Source: an uncultured Oscillospiraceae bacterium (lineage in GTDB: Bacteria; Bacillota; Clostridia; Oscillospirales; Oscillospiraceae). Taken from it: a stretch of 64,000 nt of DNA. The notes under the pieces are model-generated. The model saw only the letters and a program-made list of their open reading frames with translations, was not told the origin of the DNA and made no database searches. Made by a program: the position numbers and the translations under genes. Below, piece by piece: positions 24,636-33,515 of the stretch (its first letter is position 1; each line of letters begins with the position of its first letter). The stretch covers positions 1 through 64,000 of the forward strand of contig CAPGBJ010000020.1 in assembly GCA_948616425.1 (NCBI GenBank). The letters are read 5' to 3'.

Positions 24636-25313
24636 ATGCCCATTACCGTCACCCAATTAAACGCCGATGAAGTTCTGCGGTACATGGGCTGTCCCCCTGA
24701 GGGGGCAGACGCGGCTGTGCGGAGCCAGGTGGAGAGCTGTACCCGGGAGTTGCTGGGCATGATCCGGCCCCGGTGGAGCTGGCGAGCTTTGGAAATTGCC
24801 TTTGAGATGGAGGGCGTCCGGTTGGAGGGAGGTCTGCTCCTGCCCGGCGAGGATCTGAAAGACCACCTGGCTGGCTGTACTCGGGCGGTTCTCTTCTGCG
24901 CCACGTTGGGGGCCGAGGTGGATACCCTCATCCGCCGGGCGGAACGGCTGGACATGGCCCGGGCCCTCACACTGGACTGCTGTGCCTCCGCCGCGGTGGA
25001 GGCGGTCTGTGACCAGATCGAGACAGAACTCCAGGGGAAGTTCCCGGGCTGTTCCTTTCCCTTCCGATACAGCCCAGGCTATGGGGACCTACCCCTGGAG
25101 ATCCAGGGGCCCCTGCTGGACTTGCTGGATGCCCCGCGACGGGCGGGGCTGTGCGCCACTGGAAACCATCTGCTCACCCCACGAAAGTCTGTCACCGCTG
25201 TTTTAGGGGTGGCCGAGGGGAAGATCGAAGCGAAGAAACGCAGCTGTCTGGGCTGTCCCGCCCAGGGGAGCTGTCAATACCGAAAGGCGGGCGGACACTG
25301 TGGAATTTTGTAA
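24636..25313 (+). CDS. Methionine synthase activation-domain protein (stand-alone)
   Basis: The 225-residue protein matches the B12-dependent methionine synthase activation domain: LGAEVDTLIRRAERLDMARALTLDCCASAAVE, FPFRYSPGYGDLPLEIQ and LLTPRKSVTAVLGVAEGK. It ends in a Cys cluster (SCLGCPAQGSCQYRKAGGHC), which may bind metal or an Fe-S centre. It would bind AdoMet and reactivate oxidised cobalamin of the adjacent MetH. Its 3' end overlaps metH by 14 bp, so the two are co-translated. No cobalamin riboswitch was recognised upstream. Confidence 0.9.
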   Translation: MPITVTQLNADEVLRYMGCPPEGADAAVRSQVESCTRELLGMIRPRWSWRALEIAFEMEGVRLEGGLLLPGEDLKDHLAGCTRAVLFCATLGAEVDTLIRRAERLDMARALTLDCCASAAVEAVCDQIETELQGKFPGCSFPFRYSPGYGDLPLEIQGPLLDLLDAPRRAGLCATGNHLLTPRKSVTAVLGVAEGKIEAKKRSCLGCPAQGSCQYRKAGGHCGIL

Positions 25314-27693
25314 TCTGTTAAAGTCATCCAACCCTGTCATTCTGGACGGCGGAATGGGCACCATGCTCCAAGCCAGGGGGCTCAAGCTGGGGGAGTACCC
25401 TGAACTGGCCTCGCTGGACCACCCAGATTGGCTTTTTGATATCCACCGCTCCTATGTGGAGGCGGGGACCCAAATCCTGTGTGCCAATACCTTCGGGGCC
25501 AACCGGGAGAAATTGAGGCGCACCGGTAAGACGGTGGAGGAGGTGATTCCCCCCTCTATTGCCATTGCCAAGGAGGCCGCCGCTGGAAAGGCCCTGGTAG
25601 CCCTGGATCTGGGACCTACGGGGCAGCTGCTGGAACCTACCGGTACCCTGGACTTTGAGACGGCGGTGGATATCTTTGCCCAGCAGGTGCGGTGTGCCGT
25701 CTCTGCCGGGGCGGATCTGGTGATGATTGAGACCATGACCGATCTCCAGGAGTGCCGAGCGGCCCTGCTGGCGGTGAAGGAGAACAGTGACCTGCCTGTG
25801 CTGGTATCCATGACCTACGAGGAGCGGGGAAGGACCTTCCTGGGCCACTCGCCGGCCTGCGCGGCCCTGACACTGGAGGGGATGGGGGCGGATGTTATTG
25901 GCATCAACTGCTCCTTGGGCCCCCGGGAGATGCCCGCCCTCGTGGAGGAATTGACCCGGTGGACCACCCTGCCGATCTCGGTGAAGCCGAACGCCGGCCT
26001 GCCCGACCCCGGCGGGGCGGGGTACGACATCACGGCGGACGAGTTTGCCGAGGCCATGGCGGAGCTGACAGAACTGGGCGTCAAGTGCTATGGGGGCTGC
26101 TGCGGCACCACCCCGGAGTACATCGCCAAACTGTGCGACGCCCTGAAGGGGCGCACCATCCGGGCAATTCCCCGGCAGGTCCCCGCGGCGGTGTGCAGCC
26201 CAGTGTGTGCCCTGCCCATTGACCGGGTGCGGGTCATCGGCGAGCGGATCAACCCCACCGGCAAGAAACGGATGAAGGAGGCCCTCCTCCGGGACGATAT
26301 TGACTTTATGCTGGGTCAGGCGCTGGAGCAGACCCAAGCTGGGGCGGACATTCTGGATGTGAATGTGGGCCTGCCCGAGATCGACGAGGGCTCCATGATG
26401 GTCAAGGTAGTAAAGGCCCTCCAGGGGGTGACGGACGCTCCGCTCCAGCTGGACTCCACCCGGCCCGAGGTGTTGGAAAAAGCCCTGCGTGTCTACTGTG
26501 GAAAGGCCATTGTCAACTCCGTGAACGGGGATGAGGAGACACTGAACGCTATCCTGCCGCTGGTGAAAAAGTACGGTGCGGCGGTGGTAGGTCTTACTCT
26601 GGACAGGAATGGCATTCCTCAGACGGCACAGGCGCGGGTGGACATCGCCCATCGAATTTTGAATAGGGCCCTATCCCTTGGCATCCGCCGGGAGGATGTA
26701 TACATTGACTGTTTGACCCTCACCGTGTCGGCGGAGCAGGCGGCGGCCTCTCAGACGCTGGAGGCCCTGACCCGGGTGAAGCAGGAACTGGGATTGAAGA
26801 CAGTACTGGGGGTGTCCAATATCTCCTTTGGTCTGCCCGCCCGGCCCCTGGTGAACCAGAACTTCCTCACTATGGCCATGACAAAAGGGCTGGACCTGCC
26901 CATCATCAACCCCAACCTGGACGCTATGATGGCTGCTGTCCGGTGCTACCACCTGCTGATGAATATTGATGTCGAAGCCCGGGACTATATCGCCGCCTAC
27001 TCGGGCGCCGCTGTGTCCACCTCCATCACTGCCGGAACTTCTGGGACTCAGGTTGCCGCTCCCTTGGGAGAGCGAACTTTGGAGCAAATCGTCATTGCCG
27101 GCTTGAAGGGGGAGGCGCCCGCCGCTACAGAAAAGCTGCTGGAGACGATGGAGGCCATGGCGGTGGTGGACGAGATCCTCATTCCCGCCTTGGACACAGT
27201 GGGCGCGGACTTTGAAGCTGGAAAGGTTTTCCTGCCCCAGCTCATTCAGGCAGCCGGGGCCGCCCAGGCGGCCTTTGAGGTGATCCGGGCGCGGCTGTCC
27301 GCCCAGCCCGGGGGGGAGCGCGCGCCCAGGGGAACCATCGTGCTGGCCACCGTTAAGGGGGATATCCACGACATCGGTAAAAATATTGTCAAGGTACTAT
27401 TGGAAAATTATGGCTATCCTGTGGTGGACTTGGGCAAAGATGTGGAGCCTGCCGCCGTGGTGGAGGCCGTCAAAAAGCACGCCGCTCCCCTGGTGGGGCT
27501 GTCTGCGCTGATGACCACCACCCTGGCCAGTATGGAGGCCACAATACGCCTGCTGCGGGCAGAGGAGATCCCCTGCAAGGTGGTGGTGGGCGGCGCGGTG
27601 CTCACAGAGGACTACGCCAGAAAAATCGGTGCCGATTTCTATGCCAAGGACGCCAAGGAGAGCGTGGACGTGGCCCGACAGGTGATTGGATAG
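25300..27693 (+). CDS. metH: Cobalamin-dependent methionine synthase (without activation domain)
   Basis: The 797-residue enzyme has, in order, the homocysteine domain (ILDGGMGTMLQARGL; Zn ligands in INCSLGP and YGGCCGTTPEYI), the methyltetrahydrofolate domain (VIGERINPTGKKRMKEALL; DVNVGLPEIDEG), and the cap and B12-binding module with DIHDIGKNIV, whose His ligates cobalt. The fourth, AdoMet-binding domain of E. coli MetH is absent and is supplied by the overlapping upstream gene. It starts at a GTG. It transfers the methyl group of methyl-THF to homocysteine. Confidence 0.96.
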   Translation: MEFCNLLKSSNPVILDGGMGTMLQARGLKLGEYPELASLDHPDWLFDIHRSYVEAGTQILCANTFGANREKLRRTGKTVEEVIPPSIAIAKEAAAGKALVALDLGPTGQLLEPTGTLDFETAVDIFAQQVRCAVSAGADLVMIETMTDLQECRAALLAVKENSDLPVLVSMTYEERGRTFLGHSPACAALTLEGMGADVIGINCSLGPREMPALVEELTRWTTLPISVKPNAGLPDPGGAGYDITADEFAEAMAELTELGVKCYGGCCGTTPEYIAKLCDALKGRTIRAIPRQVPAAVCSPVCALPIDRVRVIGERINPTGKKRMKEALLRDDIDFMLGQALEQTQAGADILDVNVGLPEIDEGSMMVKVVKALQGVTDAPLQLDSTRPEVLEKALRVYCGKAIVNSVNGDEETLNAILPLVKKYGAAVVGLTLDRNGIPQTAQARVDIAHRILNRALSLGIRREDVYIDCLTLTVSAEQAAASQTLEALTRVKQELGLKTVLGVSNISFGLPARPLVNQNFLTMAMTKGLDLPIINPNLDAMMAAVRCYHLLMNIDVEARDYIAAYSGAAVSTSITAGTSGTQVAAPLGERTLEQIVIAGLKGEAPAATEKLLETMEAMAVVDEILIPALDTVGADFEAGKVFLPQLIQAAGAAQAAFEVIRARLSAQPGGERAPRGTIVLATVKGDIHDIGKNIVKVLLENYGYPVVDLGKDVEPAAVVEAVKKHAAPLVGLSALMTTTLASMEATIRLLRAEEIPCKVVVGGAVLTEDYARKIGADFYAKDAKESVDVARQVIG

Positions 27694-27712
27694 AGCGGAC
27701 GGACAGAAGCGG

Positions 27713-27788
27713 CAGAAATCGCAGGGACCAGTTTCCACAGAAAAGGAGGGAACCGGTCCTTGCGATTTCTGTTTTGGCGTGATATAAT
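27713..27788 (+). promoter_or_regulatory. metH terminator with embedded promoter of the lysozyme gene
   Basis: A long hairpin (arms CAGAAATCGCAGGGACC at 27713-27729 and GGTCCTTGCGATTTCTG at 27755-27771) is followed by TTTT. Its 3' arm contains TTGCGA (27760-27765), which lies 17 bp before TATAAT (27783-27788). The same DNA thus appears to end metH transcription and start the next gene. Confidence 0.65.
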
Positions 27789-27821
27789 AAAAAAACCGTC
27801 GAAGTCTGGAGGAGGACGCAC

Positions 27822-28772
27822 ATGAACGAATATCCGTCTCAGCAGGAGCCGCGGGAGGAACGAGAGACACCCCGGCCTAATCGCCGGCCTTCAGGGCGGG
27901 GAGGCGGCTGGCTGGGCCGCCTGCCTCTGATTTTCTCTATTCTGGCTCTCATTTTTGCGGGGACTGCCCTGATTGTAGTCCTGCGGGGAGATAAGGAACC
28001 GGAGGTGCCGGAAGCTCCAGAGGAGCCAGTTACCTTCCGATTTGGGGACCGGGAGTTGACTCCCCTTGAGGGGATGCCCCTTAACCCCTACGACCGGGCT
28101 GGATTTTCTCTGGACCAGAGGGGTCGGGTTACCTATGAGAAGGACGGGAAACGGGCCAGGACGGGCATTGATGTGTCTGTCTATCAGAAGGAAATCGACT
28201 GGCAGGCGGTGGCCGCGGACGGAATTGACTTTGCCATCCTCCGCCTGGGCTACCGGGGGTATACCGAGGGCGGCCTGTTTATGGATCAGAGCTTTGAAGA
28301 TAATATTCAGGGGGCGCTGGATGCCGGCCTGGAGGTGGGGGTCTACTTCTTTTCCCAGGCCATCACTCCGGAGGAGGCGGAGGCCGAGGCCGAGTATATT
28401 CTAAACGCTCTGCAAGGCCGTAAGCTTACCTACCCCATTGCCTTTGACTGGGAGCCTATTGCCCCAGGCAAACAGGCCCGTACTGACAATTTGGATGGGG
28501 AGACCCTCACTGGGTGTGCCGCAGCTTTCTGCCAGAGAGTTGAACAGGAGGGACTGTGCCCGGCCGTTTACTTTAATCAGACTCTGGGCTATCTCCGCTA
28601 CGATCTGCGGGACTTGACGCAGTACGACCTGTGGTTGGCGGAGTATGACACCAAGCCAGATTTTTATTATCACTTTGATCTCTGGCAATACACTTCAACA
28701 GGACAGGTGGCTGGGATTCAGGGTGATGTGGATTTGGACTTGGACCTTCGCCCGACAGCGGAGGAGCGTTGA
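27822..28772 (+). CDS. Membrane-anchored GH25 lysozyme-like muramidase
   Basis: The 316-residue protein has a charged cytoplasmic N-terminus, one membrane segment (LIFSILALIFAGTALIVVL, about 43-61), a Pro/Glu linker and a GH25 domain: TGIDVSVYQKEIDWQAV with the first catalytic Asp, GVYFFSQAI, YPIAFDWEPI with the acidic pair, and FDLWQYTSTG near the end. GH25 enzymes cut the muramic acid to glucosamine bond of peptidoglycan. An uncleaved anchor suggests a role in the cell's own wall turnover rather than phage lysis. Confidence 0.92.
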   Translation: MNEYPSQQEPREERETPRPNRRPSGRGGGWLGRLPLIFSILALIFAGTALIVVLRGDKEPEVPEAPEEPVTFRFGDRELTPLEGMPLNPYDRAGFSLDQRGRVTYEKDGKRARTGIDVSVYQKEIDWQAVAADGIDFAILRLGYRGYTEGGLFMDQSFEDNIQGALDAGLEVGVYFFSQAITPEEAEAEAEYILNALQGRKLTYPIAFDWEPIAPGKQARTDNLDGETLTGCAAAFCQRVEQEGLCPAVYFNQTLGYLRYDLRDLTQYDLWLAEYDTKPDFYYHFDLWQYTSTGQVAGIQGDVDLDLDLRPTAEER

Positions 28773-28789
28773 GAGAATATCCGGTGTGG

Positions 28790-28821
28790 AAGGGCCTTTC
28801 TGACAGAGAAAGGCCCTTTTT
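28790..28821. terminator. Bidirectional terminator
   Basis: AAGGGCCTTTC (28790-28800) pairs with GAAAGGCCCTT (28808-28818) and is followed by TTT on the + strand. It ends the lysozyme gene and the convergent ATPase fragment. Confidence 0.8.
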
Positions 28822-28824
28822 GTG

Positions 28825-29630
28825 CTAAAATGTGGTGATTTCCTTCCAGATATCTTGAGCAAATTGTTCCACCAGATTAAAATTTACATAAGGATTGTAA
28901 ATAGATTCCAATTCGTCGTGCATGGATTTGGCCTGAGAGAGGGAATCTACCGCTTCGTCCACCAAGGCTGCGGAGACCTTCTTGGCGAAACGCAGACGGG
29001 GGCGGCTGCGCCGTACCAGATCACTGTCTGTTGCTGCATCCAGCCGGATACGGCGGTAGGGATTTTCGGGGAAGGGCAGTGCAGCAGTGGAAGTGAGAAA
29101 TGCGAGATCTCGTTGAGGAATCAGCAGATGTGCCAAGCGGTCAGGGGCCATAGGGTCGAGGCAGGCCACCACGTCGTAGCCGCTGGACACGGCCCCGGCC
29201 AGCAGATGGAGCAGCATCTCGTGAGCCAGTCCGCAGCTGTCCGACAGGTCATAGATCCGGCCGCACTGGGCCAGGACTGTATCGAACAGACATATGGGCC
29301 CCTTGTGGGTAATGGCCCCCAAAAAACGTTGCTGGACTCGTCCCGGTTCCATATTTTTTCTTCGAGGGATTTCTCGGGCTAAGATTCCATGGGCTCGTTT
29401 GGCGAGCTTTTGTGATAGCGCGTCGGTCAGCAGGGTGGCCCGCTGATCCTCCATAATCTCTGCGGCCGCGTCAAGACAGCGGTAGGCCCTCTGGTAGCAG
29501 CCTTTATATCCCGCCATACAGGCCATAATCTCTTGCCGCAGTGTCCAGAGCGCTTCTTTTTCATAGCAGTTTCCCATGTTGACATATCGCTCCACCACGC
29601 CAGGGTATTTGGGTTCAACTACGTGGGGCG
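28825..29630 (-). pseudogene. C-terminal part of a P-loop ATPase (PRK06851-like), split by the integrative element
   Basis: Read from the minus strand the frame is open from the core at 29630 through TPHVVEPKYPGVVERYVNMG to the end, IWKEITTF. It continues exactly where the fragment at 46914-47197 stops (DGTAPHVV). Joined, they give about 357 residues, the size expected for the PRK06851 family as I remember it. This half has no Walker A of its own in view; it contains RAYRCLDAAAEIMEDQRATLL and AHEMLLHLLAGAVSSGYDVV. A GTG at 29598 could start a shorter product, but translation is doubtful. Confidence 0.85.
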
Positions 29631-29640
29631 TTGTTCCACA
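29611..29640. other. Left attachment site (attL) of the integrative element
   Basis: On the + strand GGGTTCAACTACG (host gene side), core TGGGGCG, then TTGTTCCACA (element side). Joining the element halves of both ends recreates GGAACCACCACA-core-TTGTTCC, an imperfect dyad as expected for attP. Joining the host halves gives GGTTCAACTACG-core-CTGTACC, also a weak dyad, the likely attB. From 29641 to 29964 I see only an unconvincing short frame (29664-29897) before the next gene. Confidence 0.7.
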
Positions 29641-29964
29641 AGGACACTGGACAAGCTGCTTAAATGTGGCGTAACTGCTGCCGATATGAGATTCAGACGA
29701 TTTTCAGCCCGATAAGACTTATGGGGAAGTGTAGATATTACTATACGTCTTTTTGCTTTTATGGTAGAGATGCTTGGAAAAGGGCGACTTATATGACAGC
29801 GGCTGGGTCACCGACCTGGGAGACAATTGCAAAGCTGTATGTCCATCTGGAGTGTGAGACGAAGCTGAACAGCGATGAAATAGGGAGAAAAATTTAGCTT
29901 GACTTAACGACCTGCGTGAAATAAGCTGTATTTAGAGTGGTCTGAGAGATTGGAGGTGGGTACA

Positions 29965-30966
29965 TTGTATCTGCTGGATAGACCGGAATATCAGTTTTTA
30001 AGAACCGACCCACACCTTGGAAGAAATATTATTTTCCTTACCTACGGGGGCAGCTATGCCTACGGCACCAACGTGGAAGGCTCTGATATTGACATCCGGG
30101 GCTGTACCTTGAACAGCAAAGCGGACCTGCTGGGCATGGGTGATTTTGAACAGGTGGTGGACACAGAGACGGACACCACGGTGTATGCGTTCAACAAGCT
30201 GCTGACCCTGCTGATTAGCTGCAACCCCAATGTCATCGAGCTGCTGGGCTGCAAGCCGGAGCACTATCTGGTATTGACCCCCATTGGGAAACAACTGATT
30301 GATCAACGGAAGATGTTTCTCTCACGCCGGGCGGCAATCTCGTTTGGCGGCTACGCCAACCAACAGCTCCGCCGCCTGGAAAATGCCCTAGCTCACGACG
30401 CCTACCCCGCCGAAGTCAAGGAGCGGCACATTGTGGGCTCGTGTGAGCATGCCATTTTCACCTTCCCGGAGCGATACCGAAGCTTTACTCCAGAACAGAT
30501 CAAGTTGTCTGTTGCCGATGTGGACGGCAGTCCCCAGGTGGTGGCGGATATCCACATGGAGCGAGTCCCTCTGCGTACCCTCACCGGTATGATCAGTGAG
30601 CTGGTGGAGATCACCCGAAACTACGACAAAATCCACCACCGGAACAAAAAGAAGGATGACGCCCACCTGAACAAGCATGCCATGCACCTGGTGCGGCTCT
30701 ATCTCATGTGTCTGGACATTCTGGAGAAGGAGGAGATTGTCACCTTCCGGGCGGTGGACCACGACCTGTTGATGGACATCCGAAGCGGTGTCTACCAGAA
30801 GGAGGATCACACCTTTAACTCCGCTTTTTACGATCTGCTGAACGGTTTGGAGAAGCGTCTGGACTACGCCAAAGAACATACCTCTCTCCCGGAGATGCCC
30901 GACCTGACCCGGATTAAGGCGTTCCAGATGGAGGTCAACGAGAGGGTGGTGCGGGATGAAATTTAA
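29965..30966 (+). CDS. RlaP-type predicted nucleotidyltransferase (DNA polymerase beta superfamily)
   Basis: About 333 residues. The nucleotidyltransferase signature is near the N-terminus: IIFLTYGGSYAYGTNVEGSDIDIRGC, with G-S and D-x-D for metal binding, followed by NPNVIELLGCKPEHYL and a mostly helical C-terminal half. Relatives (RNA ligase-associated nucleotidyltransferases) often sit beside RNA repair genes. TTG 29965 was chosen because GGAGG lies 8 nt upstream. Its 3' end overlaps the CCA enzyme gene by 11 bp, so the two proteins probably act together on RNA; the substrate is unknown. Confidence 0.82.
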   Translation: MYLLDRPEYQFLRTDPHLGRNIIFLTYGGSYAYGTNVEGSDIDIRGCTLNSKADLLGMGDFEQVVDTETDTTVYAFNKLLTLLISCNPNVIELLGCKPEHYLVLTPIGKQLIDQRKMFLSRRAAISFGGYANQQLRRLENALAHDAYPAEVKERHIVGSCEHAIFTFPERYRSFTPEQIKLSVADVDGSPQVVADIHMERVPLRTLTGMISELVEITRNYDKIHHRNKKKDDAHLNKHAMHLVRLYLMCLDILEKEEIVTFRAVDHDLLMDIRSGVYQKEDHTFNSAFYDLLNGLEKRLDYAKEHTSLPEMPDLTRIKAFQMEVNERVVRDEI

Positions 30967-32305
30967 GATTCCTTCTGGTGCGGAGCACATCCTTCAGGCG
31001 CTTACCGATTCCGGCTATGAGGCCCACCTAGTGGGCGGCTGCGTGCGGGATCTGTTGAGGGGTGTTGAACCCCATGACTGGGATATCTGCACCTCCGCCC
31101 GTCCGGAGGAGACGGAGTCCTGCTTTGCAGGCCGTCGAATTATTGAGACGGGTCTCAAACATGGCACTGTCACAGTTCTGGAGGGCGGAGAACCCTATGA
31201 GATCACCACCTACCGCACCGAGGGGCCCTACTCCGACAGCCGCCGGCCGGATTATGTGGAATTTGTCTCCAGCCTGGAGGCAGATCTGGCTCGGCGGGAT
31301 TTTACCATGAACGCCATCGCCCTGGGGCTGGATGGCAGTTTACAAGACCCCTTCGGCGGCGCGGATGATATCAAAGCTGGGCGAATCCGCTGTGTGGGGG
31401 AGCCTGCTCAACGGTTTCAGGAGGACGGCCTGCGGGTCATGCGGGCGCTGCGGTTTGGGGCGGTGTTTGGGTATGAAATTGAGGAAAGAACGACCCAGGC
31501 CATCCACGAAAATCGCCACATGCTTCAGCATGTGGCGGCAGAGCGGATCAATGTGGAGCTGTGTAAGCTGCTGGTGGGTGACAAGGCCGGGGATATTTTA
31601 CGGCAGTACCCCGATGTGATGTGCCAGTTTTGGCCGGAGCTGGGGCCGCTGGTCACCCTGGAGCAGAATAACCCCTGGCACTGCTGGGGCGGCTGGGAAC
31701 ACACCATCCGCACGGTGGAGGCCGCCCCATCTGATTTGGTTCTGCGGCTGACCATGCTCCTCCACGACATCGGCAAGCCGAGATGTAAGTCCACCGATGA
31801 GAACGGGATCGACCACTTCTATGGACACCCAGCTGTCAGCACCAAGCTGGCCGATCAGATGCTTCGGGCGCTGAAATTCGACAACAAGACCCGGGAGCGG
31901 GTGGTGATTCTAGTGGAATACCACGACGTGCAGATTCCATGTAAGGATCGCTCCATCCGCAAGTGGCTGGGCCGCCTGGGGCCGGAAAGCTTTTTCCAGC
32001 TTCTGGAGGTCAAGCGGGCGGACGGTATGGGACAGAGCTATGAGCTGGTAAAGAACCGGCTTGTCGAACTGGAGAAGATGAAAGCAAAAGCGGAGGAGAT
32101 TGTCGCCCAGGGGCAGTGCTTTTCGCTGAAAGACTTGGCCGTCAATGGGCGGGATGTGATTGCGGCAGGAGTCGGACCTGGCCCGGAGGTGGGGCGGGTG
32201 TTGAATGGGCTTCTGGAACGGGTGCTGAATGGAGAGGTCCCCAATGAGCGGGAGGAGCTGCTTCGGCTGCTACGAACCGACGATGGTTCCTCTGTTGGGG
32301 TATAA
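30956..32305 (+). CDS. cca: CCA tRNA nucleotidyltransferase / poly(A) polymerase family with HD domain
   Basis: The 449-residue protein has the class II head (AHLVGGCVRDLLRGVEPHDWDICTSA with the D-x-D metal site, TRDFTMNAIAL-like RRDFTMNAIALG), neck and body helices (RFQEDGLRVMRALRF), and a C-terminal HD phosphohydrolase domain (TMLLHDIGKPRC; HPAVSTKLADQML). CCA enzymes add or repair the 3' CCA of tRNA, and the HD domain may trim 2',3' phosphates. It lies on a mobile element and is coupled to the RlaP-type gene, so it may be a second, specialised copy rather than the cell's main CCA enzyme. Confidence 0.9.
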   Translation: MKFKIPSGAEHILQALTDSGYEAHLVGGCVRDLLRGVEPHDWDICTSARPEETESCFAGRRIIETGLKHGTVTVLEGGEPYEITTYRTEGPYSDSRRPDYVEFVSSLEADLARRDFTMNAIALGLDGSLQDPFGGADDIKAGRIRCVGEPAQRFQEDGLRVMRALRFGAVFGYEIEERTTQAIHENRHMLQHVAAERINVELCKLLVGDKAGDILRQYPDVMCQFWPELGPLVTLEQNNPWHCWGGWEHTIRTVEAAPSDLVLRLTMLLHDIGKPRCKSTDENGIDHFYGHPAVSTKLADQMLRALKFDNKTRERVVILVEYHDVQIPCKDRSIRKWLGRLGPESFFQLLEVKRADGMGQSYELVKNRLVELEKMKAKAEEIVAQGQCFSLKDLAVNGRDVIAAGVGPGPEVGRVLNGLLERVLNGEVPNEREELLRLLRTDDGSSVGV

Positions 32306-32509
32306 TACCTGCCCGGTCGTATGCTGGCATCGTCAGAGGCCAGGATACATAGTAGGGCGCGACCTCGCAGGGCTGTCCCGCTCGGAGCATGGGCGCCTTT
32401 GAGACGCTTCCGGAGCCAAAGGTCCGCAGTTCCTTGGTGAAGTAGGAGGCGGGAAGCAGGATGGCGGTGTTTTGAAATCGACTATGTTATATATGCATTT
32501 TTTGTATTC
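32306..32509 (-). other. Possible coding remnant
   Basis: The minus strand can be read as ILLPASYFTKELRTFGSGSV followed by SKAPMLRAGQPCEVAPYYVS with GC-rich third positions, but without a start or ribosome site. I do not recognise the protein. It may be the decayed end of a gene cut by the island insertion. Confidence 0.25.
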
Positions 32510-32512
32510 CGT

Positions 32513-32562
32513 AAGCAAATACCTCCTTTGCCCATTCTATGCAGTCGGGAGGTATTTGCTTT
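32513..32562. terminator. Terminator-like hairpin at the start of the A+T-rich island
   Basis: AAGCAAATACCTCC pairs with GGAGGTATTTGCTT (loop about 22 nt) and is followed by TT. It marks the sharp fall in G+C after the CCA gene. Confidence 0.6.
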
Positions 32563-32643
32563 TATACTACAGCTATGAAATTTAGTTTAGAAGCAGAAAA
32601 ATCCCTCGCCACTGTGTATATTTCCATTTTTCAAACAGCGCCT

Positions 32644-32694
32644 AAAACAACTATGACGAAAGCATGTTTTTTCTGCTCTCGTCATAGTTGTTTT
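32644..32694. terminator. Perfect 16-bp inverted repeat, terminator-like
   Basis: AAAACAACTATGACGA (32644-32659) and TCGTCATAGTTGTTTT (32679-32694) with a 19-nt loop. T runs on both strands fit a bidirectional terminator. The stretch 32695-32952 carries no gene I can support. Confidence 0.6.
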
Positions 32695-32973
32695 ATAAAC
32701 TTTAGGTAATTGCGAAAGTCAGTCCAGATAGGGAAAGGCTTGAGGGACGCAGCAATAGGCGGAGGTGATTGAGAGAATAGCGCACACCAAGCAGTTGTCC
32801 GCCGAGGGGTATCTAATTTTGAAAATGCGTTCCAACAAGCCTGCCTGTAGCATGATGCGCTTGCCTTTCAAGCATAAAAGTCATTCCATCGACTGGATTG
32901 TATTATATCCGCTTCCATATTACAGTCATGTATTGCATTTTCCGCTTCATATAATCTACCGGAGGCGATTTTA

Positions 32974-33087
32974 GTGAAAAATCCTGTTTTAATTTTAAAC
33001 GAATCCCGCACGCCGTTGTTCAAGGCTGACGATAAGATAGTTTACCAGATTGTCACTACGTGGCTTGCAAAGGAGCTCCAGAAATAA
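32974..33087 (+). CDS. Small protein (37 aa), unknown
   Basis: GTG at 32974 is preceded by GGAGG with 8-nt spacing. The product begins MKNPVLILNESRTPLFKADD and ends TTWLAKELQK. It is not recognised. The first 39 bp of the unit (32953-32991, ribosome site plus start) recur with 32 of 39 identities at 44930-44968, where the frame stops after MRGPVVVLLYV. The island is thus flanked by two related short units. Confidence 0.4.
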   Translation: MKNPVLILNESRTPLFKADDKIVYQIVTTWLAKELQK

Positions 33088-33175
33088 CGAAATAAAAAGA
33101 GAGATAACACCGCTTACGTTATCCCTCTGATAGTTCCTATTGATTGCGTTGTTTGTATAACGGTTTATCATAGTC

Positions 33176-33436
33176 TCAAGGGGTTTTATGATGGCTTTTT
33201 GGAGGGACTACGGGTGTGTAACCAAGTTTTGATGCCAGCACCCGCATATTGTCTCCTTCATATGCCTGATCCATCAGAAGATAAACTGGTGGCTTAACCA
33301 GGCCAAGTTGCCGCAAAAAGGTCTGGTCTTCTGGAGCATCACTGCAGTTTTCCGGATTCTTTTCCAATGTCTTCTCTGATTTTTGCCCATCCCCTAAATC
33401 TATATTTTTTGTACAGGTTCCAGCCGGAGCCTGCAT
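33176..33436 (-). pseudogene. IS5-family transposase fragment
   Basis: The minus strand frame contains KPPVYLLMDQAYEGDNMRVLASKLGYTPVVPPKSHHKTP, a classic IS5-type DDE motif region around the second catalytic Asp (MDQAYEGD). The N- and C-terminal parts are missing: the frame enters from unrelated sequence and stops after HHKTP. It is a dead remnant at the left border of the catabolic island. Just to its left, AGAGAGATAAC and GTTATCCCTCT (about 33098-33129) form an imperfect hairpin. Confidence 0.75.
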
Positions 33437-33515
33437 TTTTATGTTCAGCTCCTCGTTTGACGATTACGAACATTGCCGGGTACATCGGGGAGCCCTTTTC
33501 AATAGGTAAGGTCGC

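Noticed and set aside
29664..29897. 77-codon frame just inside the left end of the integrative element
   Set aside because: No ribosome site, unusual composition and no recognisable domain; it may be a remnant but cannot be supported as a gene.
33100..33436. Functional IS5 element
   Set aside because: Only about 40 residues around one catalytic Asp remain, and no terminal inverted repeats pair up.
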